Shown here in pieces: positions 1 through 12,260 of a stretch of DNA of 64,000 nucleotides; position 1 is the first letter of the stretch; every line of letters starts with the position of its first letter. A program made the translations under genes and the position numbers. The stretch lies in contig JAXDDX010000144.1 of assembly GCA_034670405.1 (NCBI GenBank), forward strand, positions 667,501 to 731,500, in the 5' to 3' direction. Origin of the DNA: Hoplostethus atlanticus. Its lineage: Eukaryota > Chordata > Actinopteri > Trachichthyiformes > Trachichthyidae. The notes beneath the pieces were generated by a model. It was given only the letters and a program-made list of their open reading frames with translations. It was not told where the DNA came from and ran no database searches.

Positions 1-1960
1 CAAGGCTGCACCAATAACAGCAAATGTGCCATTTTCTATATCATAATTAATCACTTTGATCAATCAGCTAAACATGTTTCCAATTGAATAGAATTACAGC
101 TATGAATTTGTTTGTGTTTTTTTTTTTTACCAATACACAGGATTTGATGTTGATGCAATCCTTTGTGTTGTAATCCAGGGTGAATATTCACACAGAAGCC
201 CAGTTCAGATATCAGAAACAATCATGCACTAACACACAAATGGAGACTATAGAGGACATCAGGCTATGCCCAGGTGTATTGGGAGGGGGTAGGAATGGAA
301 GGGGGCAGTGCAGAAGGACACGAGAGCCCTGCCCATAGGAAAGCAAAATCCAAGAAGAGATATTTCTAACTTTTATGTCTCCTAGACACAAATGAGCTCT
401 TATTAAGACTAAGATGAAACGTTTTCCTCCTGTTTCTCAAATTTAACTCCCATCTCACTCTGATCAAAACAAGAGATCTCCAACCGATCTGAGAGACGTT
501 TCATTTAACTCTCCTGAATATGAAACCATGAGATTAAAGAAAGATCTCAAAGAAAACTCAATATGATGTTTTATGATGTTCTTTTTTTAACGTCCTGCTA
601 CATTTTGCCTTTGAAGCCATGGAGGCAGCAGCCATATAGTAAGAGCTTATTACCATTATTTATGTCACATGTTAGCATCTTCTTCCTAAGGTGGTTTTAG
701 GAGAAACATTTCAGATGAAGGTGATCACAAAATGGGACTAAATTGAGATCTCCTCATTTTCTTAAGAGATGAAGAAAAGATGACAGAGGAAAAGATTTTT
801 TTTTCTGTGTGGGGGAGAGCACACTGTTTCTCACATTACACACCACGCCTCATTTAGCTCACTTTGTTTTACATTGAGATGTGCCACACGACATTGGTGG
901 GAGAAATTTTGCATTTTAGCTGGGCAACATGAATCTGTTGCGCGGCGGAGACCTGCAGACGTTACGGCTGATCAGCTGAAAATCGAACATTCAAACAATA
1001 GGTATAGAATGGACTTCATGAACCCTAGAAACCTTTGAAAACATTTTCCAACTTGCTGTTACACCCAAAGGCATCCTTACTCTCGCTCACATTTGAAGTT
1101 AAACCGACTTCTTGGCCCTGAAAACATCAAGTCTCCACCTCTGTTAGCTTCATAGTTATGGCTAAAACATGATCATCATCTAATGGTGGATATCTCAAAT
1201 CTGGATCACCACCAAAATCTAATCAATTGGGAAACGGAATTGGAAATGGAATGGAATTCATCATTGGGAGTTCATCAGTCTTCATCAGTCGTTTTTAAAA
1301 TTTAATATTTAATATTAAAAATACATAACATAATATTTTAAAATGCAGGGTGGTCAATCAGAAAATAAAGCCATCTCTATTCATTCCTAGAAAATGTGAT
1401 TCTTGGGAGTGTCAGGATTGGATAGCATCTTGGCGTTTTTATGCCCTGTGCTCTATTTCATGTCCAGATTTTATGCCTCATAGTACGAAACCTATTCCGT
1501 CACATTGATGTTCAGCTGGCTCTCTGGGATATGAGCCCGATCGGGTCAAGTCATTTGATTATTGGTGTCACGCCTTTAAAAATGTAGGCTAGATTACCAT
1601 GCGATCACCCAGTCAATTACTAATATCGGTTAAGTGATATTAGTGTTGCTAATACCTTTTGAGTGAAAAAAAGGAGCCGCTTAAGATCACGTCGGACCAT
1701 TAATGTAAATTGGTTCGTAGCTCTGTTGGTTCAAGACGGTAATAGTTTGGATTTACATGCCATCGTTTAGAAAATGAATGTCATTCATGAAAATATCACT
1801 CATGGCATTTTGACAGAGGAGGGCCTTCTGAATGGGACGTCCCATTTTAGATTAATTTTTAATATATGTTTTTATTATGCAATTGACAAAATACCACCAA
1901 TGACCACCAATAGAATCAATTAAAACTTAAAGAAATCACTTTAATCACAAATCACAATCT
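1..1960. other. intergenic, nothing recognised
   Basis: AT-rich, no long frame, no inverted ends seen. A short ATTTAATATT run sits at about 1300-1330. Confidence 0.6.
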
Positions 1961-1996
1961 ATCTATCTAGCTATCTAGCTATCTATCTATCTATCT
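1961..1996. repeat. (CTAT)n microsatellite
   Basis: Tetranucleotide CTAT repeated with two CTAG interruptions. Confidence 0.9.
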
Positions 1997-2374
1997 TTCA
2001 AGACATTTACGTGAAAAAAAACCCCCAGTAAAATAGTTTGAAAACAAGTTCCTTAAATCAAGATGTCTTGCATCGCGTTTATTTTGTGAAACTTAGTGGC
2101 ACTCCATATTGCCATGAAACGAGTGAAACTTTACCTCTCCTCCTCTCGCTCTCCTCATCCATTTCGTTCCATCATCCTCTCTCCTCTTGTCTCCCGGCCG
2201 TGACACTGAGCGGCGTCGTTCGTCTTCCCGAGAGAGGTCTGAGTCCCTCCTGTCTCAGTGTGATGGGTGATCTCTCTCCTTGCTCTAATGACTATTATCT
2301 TTAATTCACAGTCTCAATTAACGACTTACTGCAGGTCAGTGATTAACAATTACCTAATAAGGACCCCAACACAC

Positions 2375-2381
2375 TGTGTGT

Positions 2382-2432
<51 letters not shown>
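2375..2432. repeat. (GT)n microsatellite
   Basis: About 28 GT units with one TAT interruption. Confidence 0.95.
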
Positions 2433-2434
<2 letters not shown>

Positions 2435-2455
2435 CAAATTTCTCAAGGCTTTTAG

Positions 2456-2960
2456 AATTCATGGAGAATTTATTGATAGGTGCGTGCTTTATTAAGCGGG
2501 AGTTCATTTAAATCTATCAGCTGTTTGCATAATTTGACAAATGATCCGACGAGGTTCGCTTGCCTACACGGTGGCCACAAACGCACCTATTTATTAGCAA
2601 TGTAATGCTGACGGGCTAGGCTACCAGCCGTTTAGCTCGCTGAGGAGAGAGTGGAGCGAGCAGCAGGAGCCGTTCTGTTTGTGAGATTGGTCGGGAGTTG
2701 GTGAGGCTTATGGGTATTTTATAGGGGGTGCGGAATTTAAAAAGCGCATTTGAGGTTGAAACATTCCTAATCAGCGATGATAGCAGCCACATAATGGGTT
2801 GTTCCACCTTGTCCCTGCCCCGTAGAAGATAACGCACTTGCAGTTCGGCCATAATCGGTGATAGAATGAGGTTGGACGGGTGGCTGGCATGGGGGAAAAT
2901 CACTTCTTGAACCATGTGATGCGTGACTCAGTCTGTTTATTATTCATTTTCCTGCATCAG
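2456..2960. promoter_or_regulatory. candidate conserved non-coding element
   Basis: Repeat-free block after the GT microsatellite with TGCATAATTTGACAAATGAT, ATTTATTAGCAATGTAATGC and CCATAATCGG. A 99-codon minus-strand frame (2616-2915) has no recognisable protein features. Enhancer character is a guess. Confidence 0.22.
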
Positions 2961-3304
2961 CGTTGGCTTTTCACGAAGAGAATGATTTGATGAGCTTATC
3001 CCTTCTCAAGGATTCTTTTGCAACTGTGATGAAGGGCTATATACAGTATGAATAAACTTTGACTTGACTTTCAACATTGCGTGCTGCAATGTAACGTGTT
3101 GCGTAACAGAAATGAAAACATCAGCCTACAGTGCTTCTGTGACGTCAGAGCACATTTTGAACAGGTTACAAAAGTTAACACAGATCTGCCTCAACGGTGA
3201 CATAAATATTGAGTAGGTGTTGCTTGTAAAACAATTTTGTGAGCACAAACCTCTCTACACCTGCAAGGGAGAAAGATTTAAAGATGCAGAGAAAGATGCA
3301 TATA

Positions 3305-3515
3305 CAGTACTGTGCAAAAATCTTAGTCACATTTAAAAATATTCCATAAAGCGCCCAAACACACATACTGTTTTCTGTTACTGGTTAAATATATGAAAAG
3401 TTTCTAAATATCAAAGAATTTACTATAAAAAGCAGTAAATGTAAAACACTAATGCAGAAAACAAAAAAACAAAAAAATTATATATAAACAAAATCTAGGC
3501 TTTTGCACAGTACTG
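3305..3515. mobile_element. Tc1/mariner-type MITE
   Basis: 211 bp with inverted ends CAGTACTGTGCAAAA flanked by TA (3303-3304, 3516-3517). This terminal sequence is common in fish genomes. The interior is A-rich and non-coding. Confidence 0.9.
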
Positions 3516-3701
3516 TACATATCATATCACAGAGCAAACAGAGAAAAAATAACCCCATTACAGTAGAAAAAAATAGAAAAACAAAATAACTAATAATAAC
3601 GAAAGGAAAACTAAATACTTTTATGATCTTAAACACAATATTTCTCCACTCAAAGTGTCAAACCAAATGCTGCTGGACGATGAACACACAATGAGTCACA
3701 C

Positions 3702-3703
<2 letters not shown>

Positions 3704-3734
<31 letters not shown>
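3704..3734. repeat. (CA)n microsatellite
   Basis: Perfect run of about 15 CA units. Confidence 0.95.
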
Positions 3735-3735
<1 letters not shown>

Positions 3736-4300
3736 TTCTTTTGATGTGAGTGCCCAGTTGCTCGCAAAATTTGTATTTATGAAGTGTTACTTTAATTTTT
3801 TAACTGCAGTTTTTGCCTACAGAGATTCTGAAAGTTGCATTTCAAGACCTGAATAAACATTTTGAAACAAGAGCTTCAGAGACAATGATCGTTAATTTTT
3901 ATTGTTTTAAGGAATAAGCCTATTATTACCATTTCAACCTAATGGATATTAAAGACTAATAATGAATACAACAGGAACATGCAAGGTTCGAACTTACAAT
4001 GGCACACACACAGTCACATGACTCTGTCGTCTGTATTTTGGCTTAACTTGATTTATGTCGATGTATTGACGATGTCAGACTTTAAAACAGTTTTTTTTTC
4101 TTCATTTCCTAGTAAAGTGTGCGTAATACTAGCATTTTAGTGAACCGGTGGGGATGGAGACGATGATGAAGAAGACAGCGAGGGTTCATACTTCCTATTC
4201 ATGTGTGAGGTCAGATCTGATTGTGTTTAGGTCTCTAAATATGCTTATTCATGTTATTTACCTTCTCAAATATGGATGAGGTTTTGACACTTTGCACCAA

Positions 4301-4440
4301 AGGACTGAATCAAATCAAATCAAATCAAATCAAATCACATTTATTTGTATAGCCCTTAATCACCGTTACAGTCTCTAAGGGCTTCACAGTGCCCAACATG
4401 TGAAAATAATAAATGATTAGTACACGACATCCCCCACTGA
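4301..4440 (-). mobile_element. LINE 3' end with (TTTGA)n tail
   Basis: On the minus strand AAGGGCTATACAAATAAATG runs into four to five ATTTG/TTTGA units. This is the usual 3' end of a fish LINE; the body beyond about 4440 is not recognisable. Confidence 0.6.
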
Positions 4441-4729
4441 AGTGGCGTTCAAACACACCTGTACTTTAACATTTCTCCTGCAACTGGCTACCTTACAGTG
4501 TTTTATTCAACCCACCATATACGTTGAATGGTGTGGCAGCTTTAATACAAAATGAGAATCAAAAAGAGGGGGGGGGGGGTAAATGATGTAAAACAGCTAG
4601 TCAAGAGCTAGACTCAAACTCGCAATGTTACTCACCCTGAGTAATTACTGTCCGTTTAGATGATTGTCTGTAATTACTGGTTAGCTGTCAGCATCTGACA
4701 GAAACCCAGCCTGAGCTGAGACACTGAGC

Positions 4730-4945
4730 TGAGGAGGAGGAGGTGGAGGAGGAGGAGGAAGTGTAGATGGAGGAGGAGAGGGGAGTTGAAGGGGGGGGGG
4801 GGAGGAGGAGATGGAGGAGGAAGAGTAGGTGGAGGTGGGGTACATAGAGGAGGAGGAGGAGGAGGAAGAAGAGGCGATGGGAAGGAGGTGATAGGGGAGG
4901 AGGAGGGAGAGGAGAAAGAGCGGGAGGAGGAGGACAGAAAGCAGA
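4730..4945. repeat. 200-bp polypurine tract, (GGA)n-rich
   Basis: Almost pure A/G on the plus strand, with GGAGGAGG units and a G12 run at 4791-4802. The open frames on both strands here (poly-Gly/Glu and poly-Pro/Ser) are by-products of composition. Confidence 0.9.
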
Positions 4946-5138
4946 GTGTTGACATGTGTTTCTGTCAGAGGGGGTCAAGTGGCTGCTGTCTTTTCTTCCA
5001 GCTGCTGTCCATCAGAGAGCCTGTCAGTGAATTAATCTCCCCTTCATTTACCGAGATGAACCAGACCTCTGACAACAGCAGTAATTGCAGGGCTTCTGAT
5101 CTGCTCTCTGATGACAGTGATGCTGCTTTTTCGAAGTC

Positions 5139-5445
5139 ATGTGATCATCTGTGCTCATCGCTCATCGCTGTGGTGTTCCTTTCACTGAACTTCCCAGAGA
5201 TCACCTGTCAATCAAACAGTGTGTCCGGTACTGTGACGTCTTTCTCCTTGGATTTTCTGTTGATGGAGTTTGAGTTTCTGTAGGTGGCGCTCTTTTTTTG
5301 TCTGCTCAGCTATCGCTGCTCATGCTAACTACCCAGTTCTTCTTCTGTTTATTCCAAACAATCCGGAAACGTAAAACGCATCAACTCCTGTCTCCAGAGG
5401 GGTTTTCCTAGGAAAGACCTACCAGACACTGGGTGTTTAGAACAG
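5139..5445 (+). repeat. dispersed repeat, copy 1
   Basis: This stretch is found again in inverted orientation at 9067-9360: shared blocks include AGAGATCACCTGTCAATCAAA, TTTGAGTTTCTGTAGGTGG, ACTACCCAGTTCTTCTTCT and GGTGTTTAGAACA. Unknown repeat family, perhaps a MITE. Confidence 0.85.
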
Positions 5446-5449
5446 CAAT

Positions 5450-5819
5450 TATTTTTACAGTAATATTATTACTTTCCCCAGTGACGAGTAGTGTAACAAA
5501 TTACTATTTAAATTTCATTAATAATAGTACAGTTACTAATTAGAGAAATAAATCACTACAAAGTTACTTTTGTTATCACCCCTTCATATCAAATTTAAGT
5601 TTAATAAAACAATCTCCATCCCCAGATTTATTTTCGTCATAACCAAAGGATACGTTGCGTGCGCCATACACCGTAAAAACTAGCTAGCTTAGATTAAAAA
5701 ATGCTAAAAGCTAAACTGTGCAGTATTTGAGGTGTTTTGAAGGTGGGGGGAGAAATTGAAAAGTAATAGAAGAGTAGAGTAAAGTGATATTATTACTTTT
5801 GAGTAATGAGCCCAACACT
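5450..5819. repeat. probable hAT-like MITE remnant
   Basis: Right end GAGTAATGAGCCCAACACTG at 5800-5819 and many ACTAGTTACTTTT/AAGTAATA-like pieces resemble the well-known fish elements that end CAGTGTTGGG. The left end and target duplication are not clear. Confidence 0.45.
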
Positions 5820-7189
5820 GTTTATTTATATGAAAACGTTTAAGCTAAATATCTGCAATGTAAATGCAATGTAAATGTAGCTAACATTCTCTTAGCATAA
5901 TAGGGAAAGCAGTCCAGAAATGGGATTGCAGGTTTTTGGCACCCATTTACAGCGGGAAGGATGAAATTGGATTTAAGACAGGCCGCCAGTTCAAAATACC
6001 AAAAGAGTGGAAGACACTTCAGTGTAGAGTTTGAAATGTTACAAAATGGACAACATTCAACCAAATATGCAATGGGATTTGGATTATACATTGGATTATA
6101 TTGGTAAAACCCATGTAAAACTGAACGTTGAATAGATTTTATTTTGGGTTTTGATCCAGCCACTATTCAAGAAATCTCCTCACAAAGTTGGAGCAGTGTA
6201 TTATTCAACTCCAAAAAAAAATTATAGCTGCCTTAGGCTTGTAAGCCTCACACTAGCTAGTGAATCAAAACCTCAACTTCAGCTGTTTTTTGTATTCCAC
6301 AGGCAGTATTGGGAATGGAGGCACCATATAATGTGTCTGTAAATCACACACACACAAAAAAACTTAACACACTCACTGAGCAGACAGTTAATATCGTAAA
6401 TTCTATTTTAATTTGGATATTAATATTTAAATGTCAGGACATGTTTTCATGTAATGGGGATCACAGAATAATTTCTTTGATGGGACGTTGAACTACAGGG
6501 CGTTGGAGAGGGAGGGAGGACAGAGGGATGAGGAGGAAGAAGAGGAGGAGGAAGGATGCATATAGAGCAAGGCACTAATTCTGCCAGGGTTGGGGGTTTG
6601 GTTCCCACTGGGGCCTCTCACGCTAAATATGCATGCAACCATATGTGTTATCCAGAAGTAGGATTGCTGCTAGCGATACAATACCAGGGTATCTCAAGGT
6701 TTTCAGAAAGACAAATGTAAGGACTTTATGATTTTAATGCTACCTGAAATTGGATTTAAGACCAATTTTTATTTAAAAAAAAGAAATTAAAGAATGCCAG
6801 AAAAAAAACAGCTTATTTCTGATTGAACATAAGTAATGGAAGTGGGAAGGATAAGTAAAAGGATGCCTGGAAATGAATTATGTTCAGTAAAGCAGATACA
6901 TACTGAATTAACCCTAAATAAAACAAGAAGAAAAATTAATATAAGCACAGAAATAGAATATAAAATAAGCAATAAAAACAATAAAATCAAAACACTTCAG
7001 CAATTTCAATACCAGACTGTATGGGTGGGGAATTGGGAAAGAGTATGGATTACAAACATGATTACTTACTTAAATAGGGATTACTAAATATAATTTATCC
7101 AAATCTGTTTTTATGATAAAATCAATTATTTTGCCCTACACGCTGGAAACAGTGAGTGGTTTAAGGTTTAAAGCTGACAGCCTTCTGCT
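5820..7189. other. intergenic, nothing recognised
   Basis: Short frames of 60-107 codons on both strands lack codon bias or protein motifs. A GA-rich patch is at 6509-6555. Confidence 0.5.
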
Positions 7190-7720
7190 TCTTTAACAAA
7201 ACATTCATATTTCCTCTCTCTCGCTCTCGCTCTCGCTCTCTCTCTTCCTCCATCCATCCCTTTAACCAACCTGGTCCTCTGCGCCTCAGTAACCTGTGGT
7301 CTCTGTCCTACCTGCTGTCTGACAGGATGAATGGACAGAAAGCTATCACAGCATTACAGACGCCTATGTAAAGACTAATAGAAGGGATAGATAAATGGAC
7401 GGAGAGGGTGGGGAGGGAGGGAAGAGGGTGAGGATGAGAGAGGGAGGGAGGGGATGGAGAGATATCACACTATTACAGACGTGAATGTAAAGACATTAAT
7501 AAGGCTAATAGACAGCACGCGGGACATACATTTAATGGCCGGGTCGCCAGCATCTGATCATACATTAGCCTTAATCTGCTTCATTTTCCTTCCCCGCCTG
7601 GCAAGATGGACGGCAATAAAAAGGCCAGATTATTATGTCTGGCTGACATGCAAGTGGCTAAAATATGAACGCGCTCACACCTGCCAATTACAGTAATGCT
7701 TTATACAGAGCATTTGCATA
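7190..7720. promoter_or_regulatory. candidate conserved non-coding element with duplicated motif
   Basis: No coding frame. Two related blocks, at 7333-7385 and 7452-7512, share ATCACA..ATTACAGACG..ATGTAAAGAC. The second leads into about 200 bp rich in homeodomain-like TAAT sites, ending with an octamer-like ATTTGCAT (7712-7719). The composition differs from the repeats around it. The call rests on appearance alone; a cross-species alignment would decide. Confidence 0.4.
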
Positions 7721-9066
7721 TGCCAGCAGCTGGCCCTGTGGTTACATCAATCCAGAGGAGCAGTGTTGAAGCTAGGTGTGTGGTGGTGAAAGGAGGCCAG
7801 AGCTTAGCCCTCAGTCTAACTCCTGCTGTTGGTTGGCATCGGTGGGCGTGTTTTATCCGCGGTTAGTATTCTACTTTGTCTGGCTTACACTAGCATTATA
7901 CATGATGGGGAGGGAGGGGCCGTGTCCACTGGTTATCCATGAAGAGAAGTTTATCATCTGTGAAGAGTTTGATTTCACCCTATAGTATGTATGTTGAGCT
8001 GCAGCAACATGGAGTCCCTAAACAGCAAATACTGTACAGGAGGAGATTTGGCTGAATCCTTCTCTCAAATGTCACCAGAACTTAGTATTTTAAAGCCGGT
8101 GCCGACCCTAGTTGCGTTGATTTTGCGTCGGCATCGCATTGTGTCTCATGAAGCATCTGGGTTTAGAAATCGTTAAATTCTCAGAGGCTGGCATAGTGTT
8201 CATCCTCATTAAAATGATGAGAAATAAAGTTGATGTCAGTTGGTTTCTGATGTAATGACTCACATAAAAAAAAGATCATCAAATTAATCGCACTCCACGG
8301 GATTTTTCAAAGTGATAAACATACTCCAAAAAGCAGAAAAATGTTACCTACTAGAGTTTGGCTGTAGTTTGTTTCAGCCCAACTTAGTAAATAATTCCAA
8401 AGCCATATCCTCTCATCGTCCTTCAAAATAAAAGTTAGAATGACACTTACACCATGTTGACAGTGATGCAAGGGGCTCAGAGACCTGTAGCGTCCCCCAA
8501 TGCCTTTCTATGGCCTTGTTAATAGATTTGACTCTTCCATTTTGACAACCACACAAAGCCTTAGCACCAGCTGATAATAAGGAGTTCTGCTAACTATCAT
8601 TCCTATGAGGATGCACACAATGTAAGTAAATTATGTTGTTCCACATAAGATGAAAATTCTGTCCAGACAGGAGTTTAGAAACCCTGTCACCAGAACTTAG
8701 AGTTTAGCTTTGTTTAGCTGAGTTTAGTATGAAGTGAGGACGAGGAAGAATAGGATTAGGAATCCTGACTCTACAATCAAGACAAACCCTGACTTTATCT
8801 TTTAGATTGGAAAATAAATGGATTTGTTTGTTTTGTTTGTTCTAAACATCTAAATCTAAACACAAGGATTGGAATCAAAACCCACATTCAGATTCAACCC
8901 AGATTTTTTAAAAATATTTTTATTACTGAGATATGAATAATATTGTTAAAAATATGGTTAATGAAAACAGAAGCTAGTCATCAGTGACATTTTCGGTTTT
9001 GATACTTTCATCACCTATTGATATAACAATTCAACATATAACCAGTTCATGAAAGCTTTTTCATTT

Positions 9067-9360
9067 GTTGTTCTAAACACCCAGCGTCAGGTAGGTCTTT
9101 CCTGGGAAAAATCCTGACCTACAGGACGTGATGTGTTTTGTTTCTGGTTTGGAATCAATAGAAGAAGAACTGGGTAGTTAGGATGAGCAGCGATAGCCAC
9201 CATGGCTGAACAAACAAAAAAGAGTTCCACCTACAGAAACTCAAACTCAAACTCAAAAAAAAAGAAAATCCAAGGAGAAAGACGTCACCGTACTGGACAC
9301 ACGGTTTGATTGACAGGTGATCTCTGGGAAGTGCAGTGTAAGGAACACCACAGCAATGAC
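9067..9360 (-). repeat. dispersed repeat, copy 2 (inverted)
   Basis: Inverse complement of 5139-5445 with roughly 85 percent identity by eye and short indels, including a longer A run. The two copies are about 3.6 kb apart. Confidence 0.85.
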
Positions 9361-9625
9361 GCTGATCAACAAAGATGGAGACTAAAAAAAACCCCAGAAG
9401 GATCTTCCAGGTTACCGCTTTAACAGCCTTTCTTTTTGAGGTGGAATTTAGTTGAATTTACATTTGCGTAAATTGGATGAAGTCAAAAATTAATTTTCAG
9501 CAAAATCTACATGGTTCTCTTCTTCATACAACAGTCATCAGTATTACAGTCCTTCTCTCCAAGGAATTATGAACAATGAGCCAGAATATTTTGTGTGTGA
9601 CGTTTGACCCTCCTCTAATCTGAAA

Positions 9626-9628
<3 letters not shown>

Positions 9629-9671
<43 letters not shown>
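9629..9671. repeat. (GT)n microsatellite
   Basis: Perfect run of about 21 GT units, continued by TTTGTGTTTGTGG. Confidence 0.95.
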
Positions 9672-9673
<2 letters not shown>

Positions 9674-9828
9674 TGTTTGTGGATGAGAGCATTCGTCAAG
9701 AGCATGAATGTAAATGGGTGTGATCTTTAATTAAGAGAGCAAGGCAAACATTTTCATTCCCTCTCATATGGAGATGAGCCTGGGGACAAGGCTAATCCCT
9801 GGAGACAAGCTGCTGTTGATAGACCAGA

Positions 9829-9861
9829 CACACACACACACACACACACAGCTAGTATATT

Positions 9862-9904
<43 letters not shown>
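9829..9904. repeat. (CA)n ... (TG)n inverted microsatellite
   Basis: About 11 CA units, a 12-bp gap, then about 21 TG units. The two blocks are complementary and can form a hairpin. Confidence 0.9.
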
Positions 9905-9909
<5 letters not shown>

Positions 9910-10266
9910 CGTTAGCGGGTATAACTAAATTGTGAACAAGGGAATTAATGACTGCAACGATGACGCCCAACTACAAAATAGTTCAGTATTAATTTCACTG
10001 CTGCAGGAACCCGACCTCCCTCTCTACCTTTCTCTTTCTCCCTGCCTCTCTCTCTTTCTCTCTACCTCTCTTTCTAACATGACAGCTGAACATTACGCCA
10101 TTTTGCTTTCTGGGGCTGTTAACATGAATGATTTTTTTGTTGTTGCTGACAACAACAAACAATCATTCTGAGGGATCTCAGGGATCCAGCAAGATTTTGT
10201 AAGACTGTCCTGTTGGTCAACTTCCCTGTTTAGTGATGAGACACTACATAATATACTAAACTCATC

Positions 10267-10345
10267 CATGTGTCCTGGGTAGAGCGTTGGCTCAGGTGCT
10301 CCATGCTAACACGTTAGCATACACTATGTTGAGTGATAGCAGGCT
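10267..10345 (-). repeat. fragment of the TTAA MITE seen at 34527
   Basis: The inverse complement carries CTATCACTCAACATAGTGTA and TTAGCATGGAGCACC, matching the middle of the 34527-34698 element. No ends remain. Confidence 0.75.
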
Positions 10346-10539
10346 GCTAGCAGCCACTACAGAAGATTCATTAATTCATATATTATAAATAAATAACCTT
10401 GTAAAATCCTTATCTAAACCTCAAGTCTTAATGAAGACATCCCAGATAAAGAGCATAGACAAATAAATACGGTATACTTGCATTGTTTATTTAACAAAGC
10501 TGGTTGATTTAACAAAAACTCAGATATCCCTGTGTGCAA

Positions 10540-11230
10540 AAAGTTGTGAACTCCTTCAGTCAATAACTTGTGGTGTCTCCTCTATCAGCGATGGCTTGGA
10601 GTAAATGTCTCCTAGAGCCACTGATCACTGATCAGTCTTCCTGGAGGGATTTTCTCCCACTCCTCCTTACAGAACTAAACTAACTCAGTAAGGTTTGAGG
10701 TCTCACATGACAGGTCCTGACAGCATCTCAACTGGGTTTAGGTCAGGACTTGACTTGGCCAATCAAAAACACTAAACTTCTTCTTCTTTGGTAGATTTGC
10801 TTGAATGCTTAGGATCATCCTTGTTCAACAGACACTTTCAACCCAGCTTCAGCTCTCAGACTGATGGCCTGACGTTCTGTTCATGGTTCCCTTAATGATG
10901 TCCGGTCGTCCAGGTCCAGGGGGGAAGAACAACAGCCCCAGAACATGACACTTCCACCACCATGCTTGAGGGAGAAGGTTATTCTGGTAATGGACAGTTT
11001 TTGGTTGTTGGCAAACATGACGTTTTTGATTGCGACCAAACAGTTCAATTCTGGACTCATCTGTCCAGAGAACAGACTTCTTTGGTGATATTTTAGAAAG
11101 ATGTTGACTTCTAGGAAGAGTCTGTCGTGTTAAATGCTCTCCATTTGTATATTATTTGTCTCTCAGTGGACTGATGGAATCCCCTCCTCCCCCCAAAGAT
11201 CTGACCTTTGACTGGTTAACGTCATACCCT
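10540..11230 (-). pseudogene. decayed Tc1-like transposase
   Basis: Read on the minus strand, broken frames give VLWTDESRIELFGRNQKR, KHGGGSVMFWGC and a KDDPKHSS-like piece, which are landmarks of the Tc1 DDE transposase. Stops and frameshifts are frequent, so it is a dead copy. Its terminal repeats were not found. Confidence 0.75.
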
Positions 11231-11466
11231 ATTATTTACACACCTGATTCTACTGACCTACATGTACAATTTCCCTTTAATTACCCTTGATTGCAGTCAA
11301 GAAAAGGCTCATTTTTATTAAATATGGATTGATGTTATGGATGATATGGATGGAGTCTGTCGCAAAGATCCCAAGTTTTCTCTAGATGGAGGGAGCTGGT
11401 TACTTCAGCTGCTGTTAATCCCTCCAATCTCTCCATCCCTCTTCTTTTTTTTCCTTTTTTTTTTTT

Positions 11467-11600
11467 CAAGATTCAAGAACTTTATTTGTCACATACACAT
11501 ACAGGATGTATAGTGAAATGAAAGTGGCAATGCTTACGGGATTGTGCAAAAAACAACAGTATATATATTGTATATACACAGTATACAGTATTTCTTTGTT
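11467..11600 (-). mobile_element. probable LINE/SINE 3' end fragment
   Basis: TTCAAGAACTTTATTTGTCA followed by ACATACAGGATGTATAGTGA-like sequence is a commonly seen fish retroposon end. No body can be traced. Confidence 0.4.
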
Positions 11601-11764
11601 TCTTTGTTTGTTTCTTTGTTTGTTTCTTTCCTCACTTGGGTGTTGACAAATATTTCTCATCAGTTTTGTGTCTTATTCTCACTTTGTTACTGCAAAGACG
11701 CAGAGCTAAAACATCATGAATAAACTCAAATGTTGTGAATAATGCAACAGCAGAAATGATTGCC

Positions 11765-12260
11765 ATTTGACAGGAAATGTATTTACAGCTCACCCATACA
11801 TTTAAATGAGAGCCTGTGTGGGATTATCCACCTGCTTATGACGCTGTATTCCCCTGAAATGCCAAGCAATTTACCTTTCTCGCACGCACACATAAATACA
11901 GTGAGACAGTAGAGATCACTATGTTAATAGAGATCGTAAAGGCAATAATATCAGATTCCTGCACAAACAGGAAATTATTTCTTGTTAATTTAACTGTGAT
12001 GTGTTCAGAGGCAGAGGTTATTTCGTCTTCATCTAGACACGGTGCATTCTCAGAACCTATTTGCTGTTAATTTTGTCCAGGGAAGACAGATGTGTTGTTC
12101 TTTAATTTCAGCCCGGTGGGGTTTAACATGAGGTGACAGTCTCCATCTGATGCAATTCCACTGTAATGCACATCGAGGGCCTTATTCGCCCAGATTGGCT
12201 TGCATAAGCAAAATGTGCAATTCTTTCAATTCTTCTCAGGTCTAAAAGTTAGACGAGAGA
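11765..12260. promoter_or_regulatory. candidate conserved non-coding element
   Basis: About 500 bp of mixed-composition, repeat-free sequence with TGGGATTATCCACC, several TTAAT/ATTA sites and no open frame. It resembles enhancer-type sequence near developmental genes. Weak evidence. Confidence 0.25.

Noticed and set aside
2616-2915. 99-codon minus-strand frame
   Set aside because: No recognisable domain and no supporting gene structure.
4674-5283. Long open frames on both strands with poly-Gly, poly-Pro and poly-Ser
   Set aside because: They arise from the polypurine tract; no protein motif and no splice or start context.
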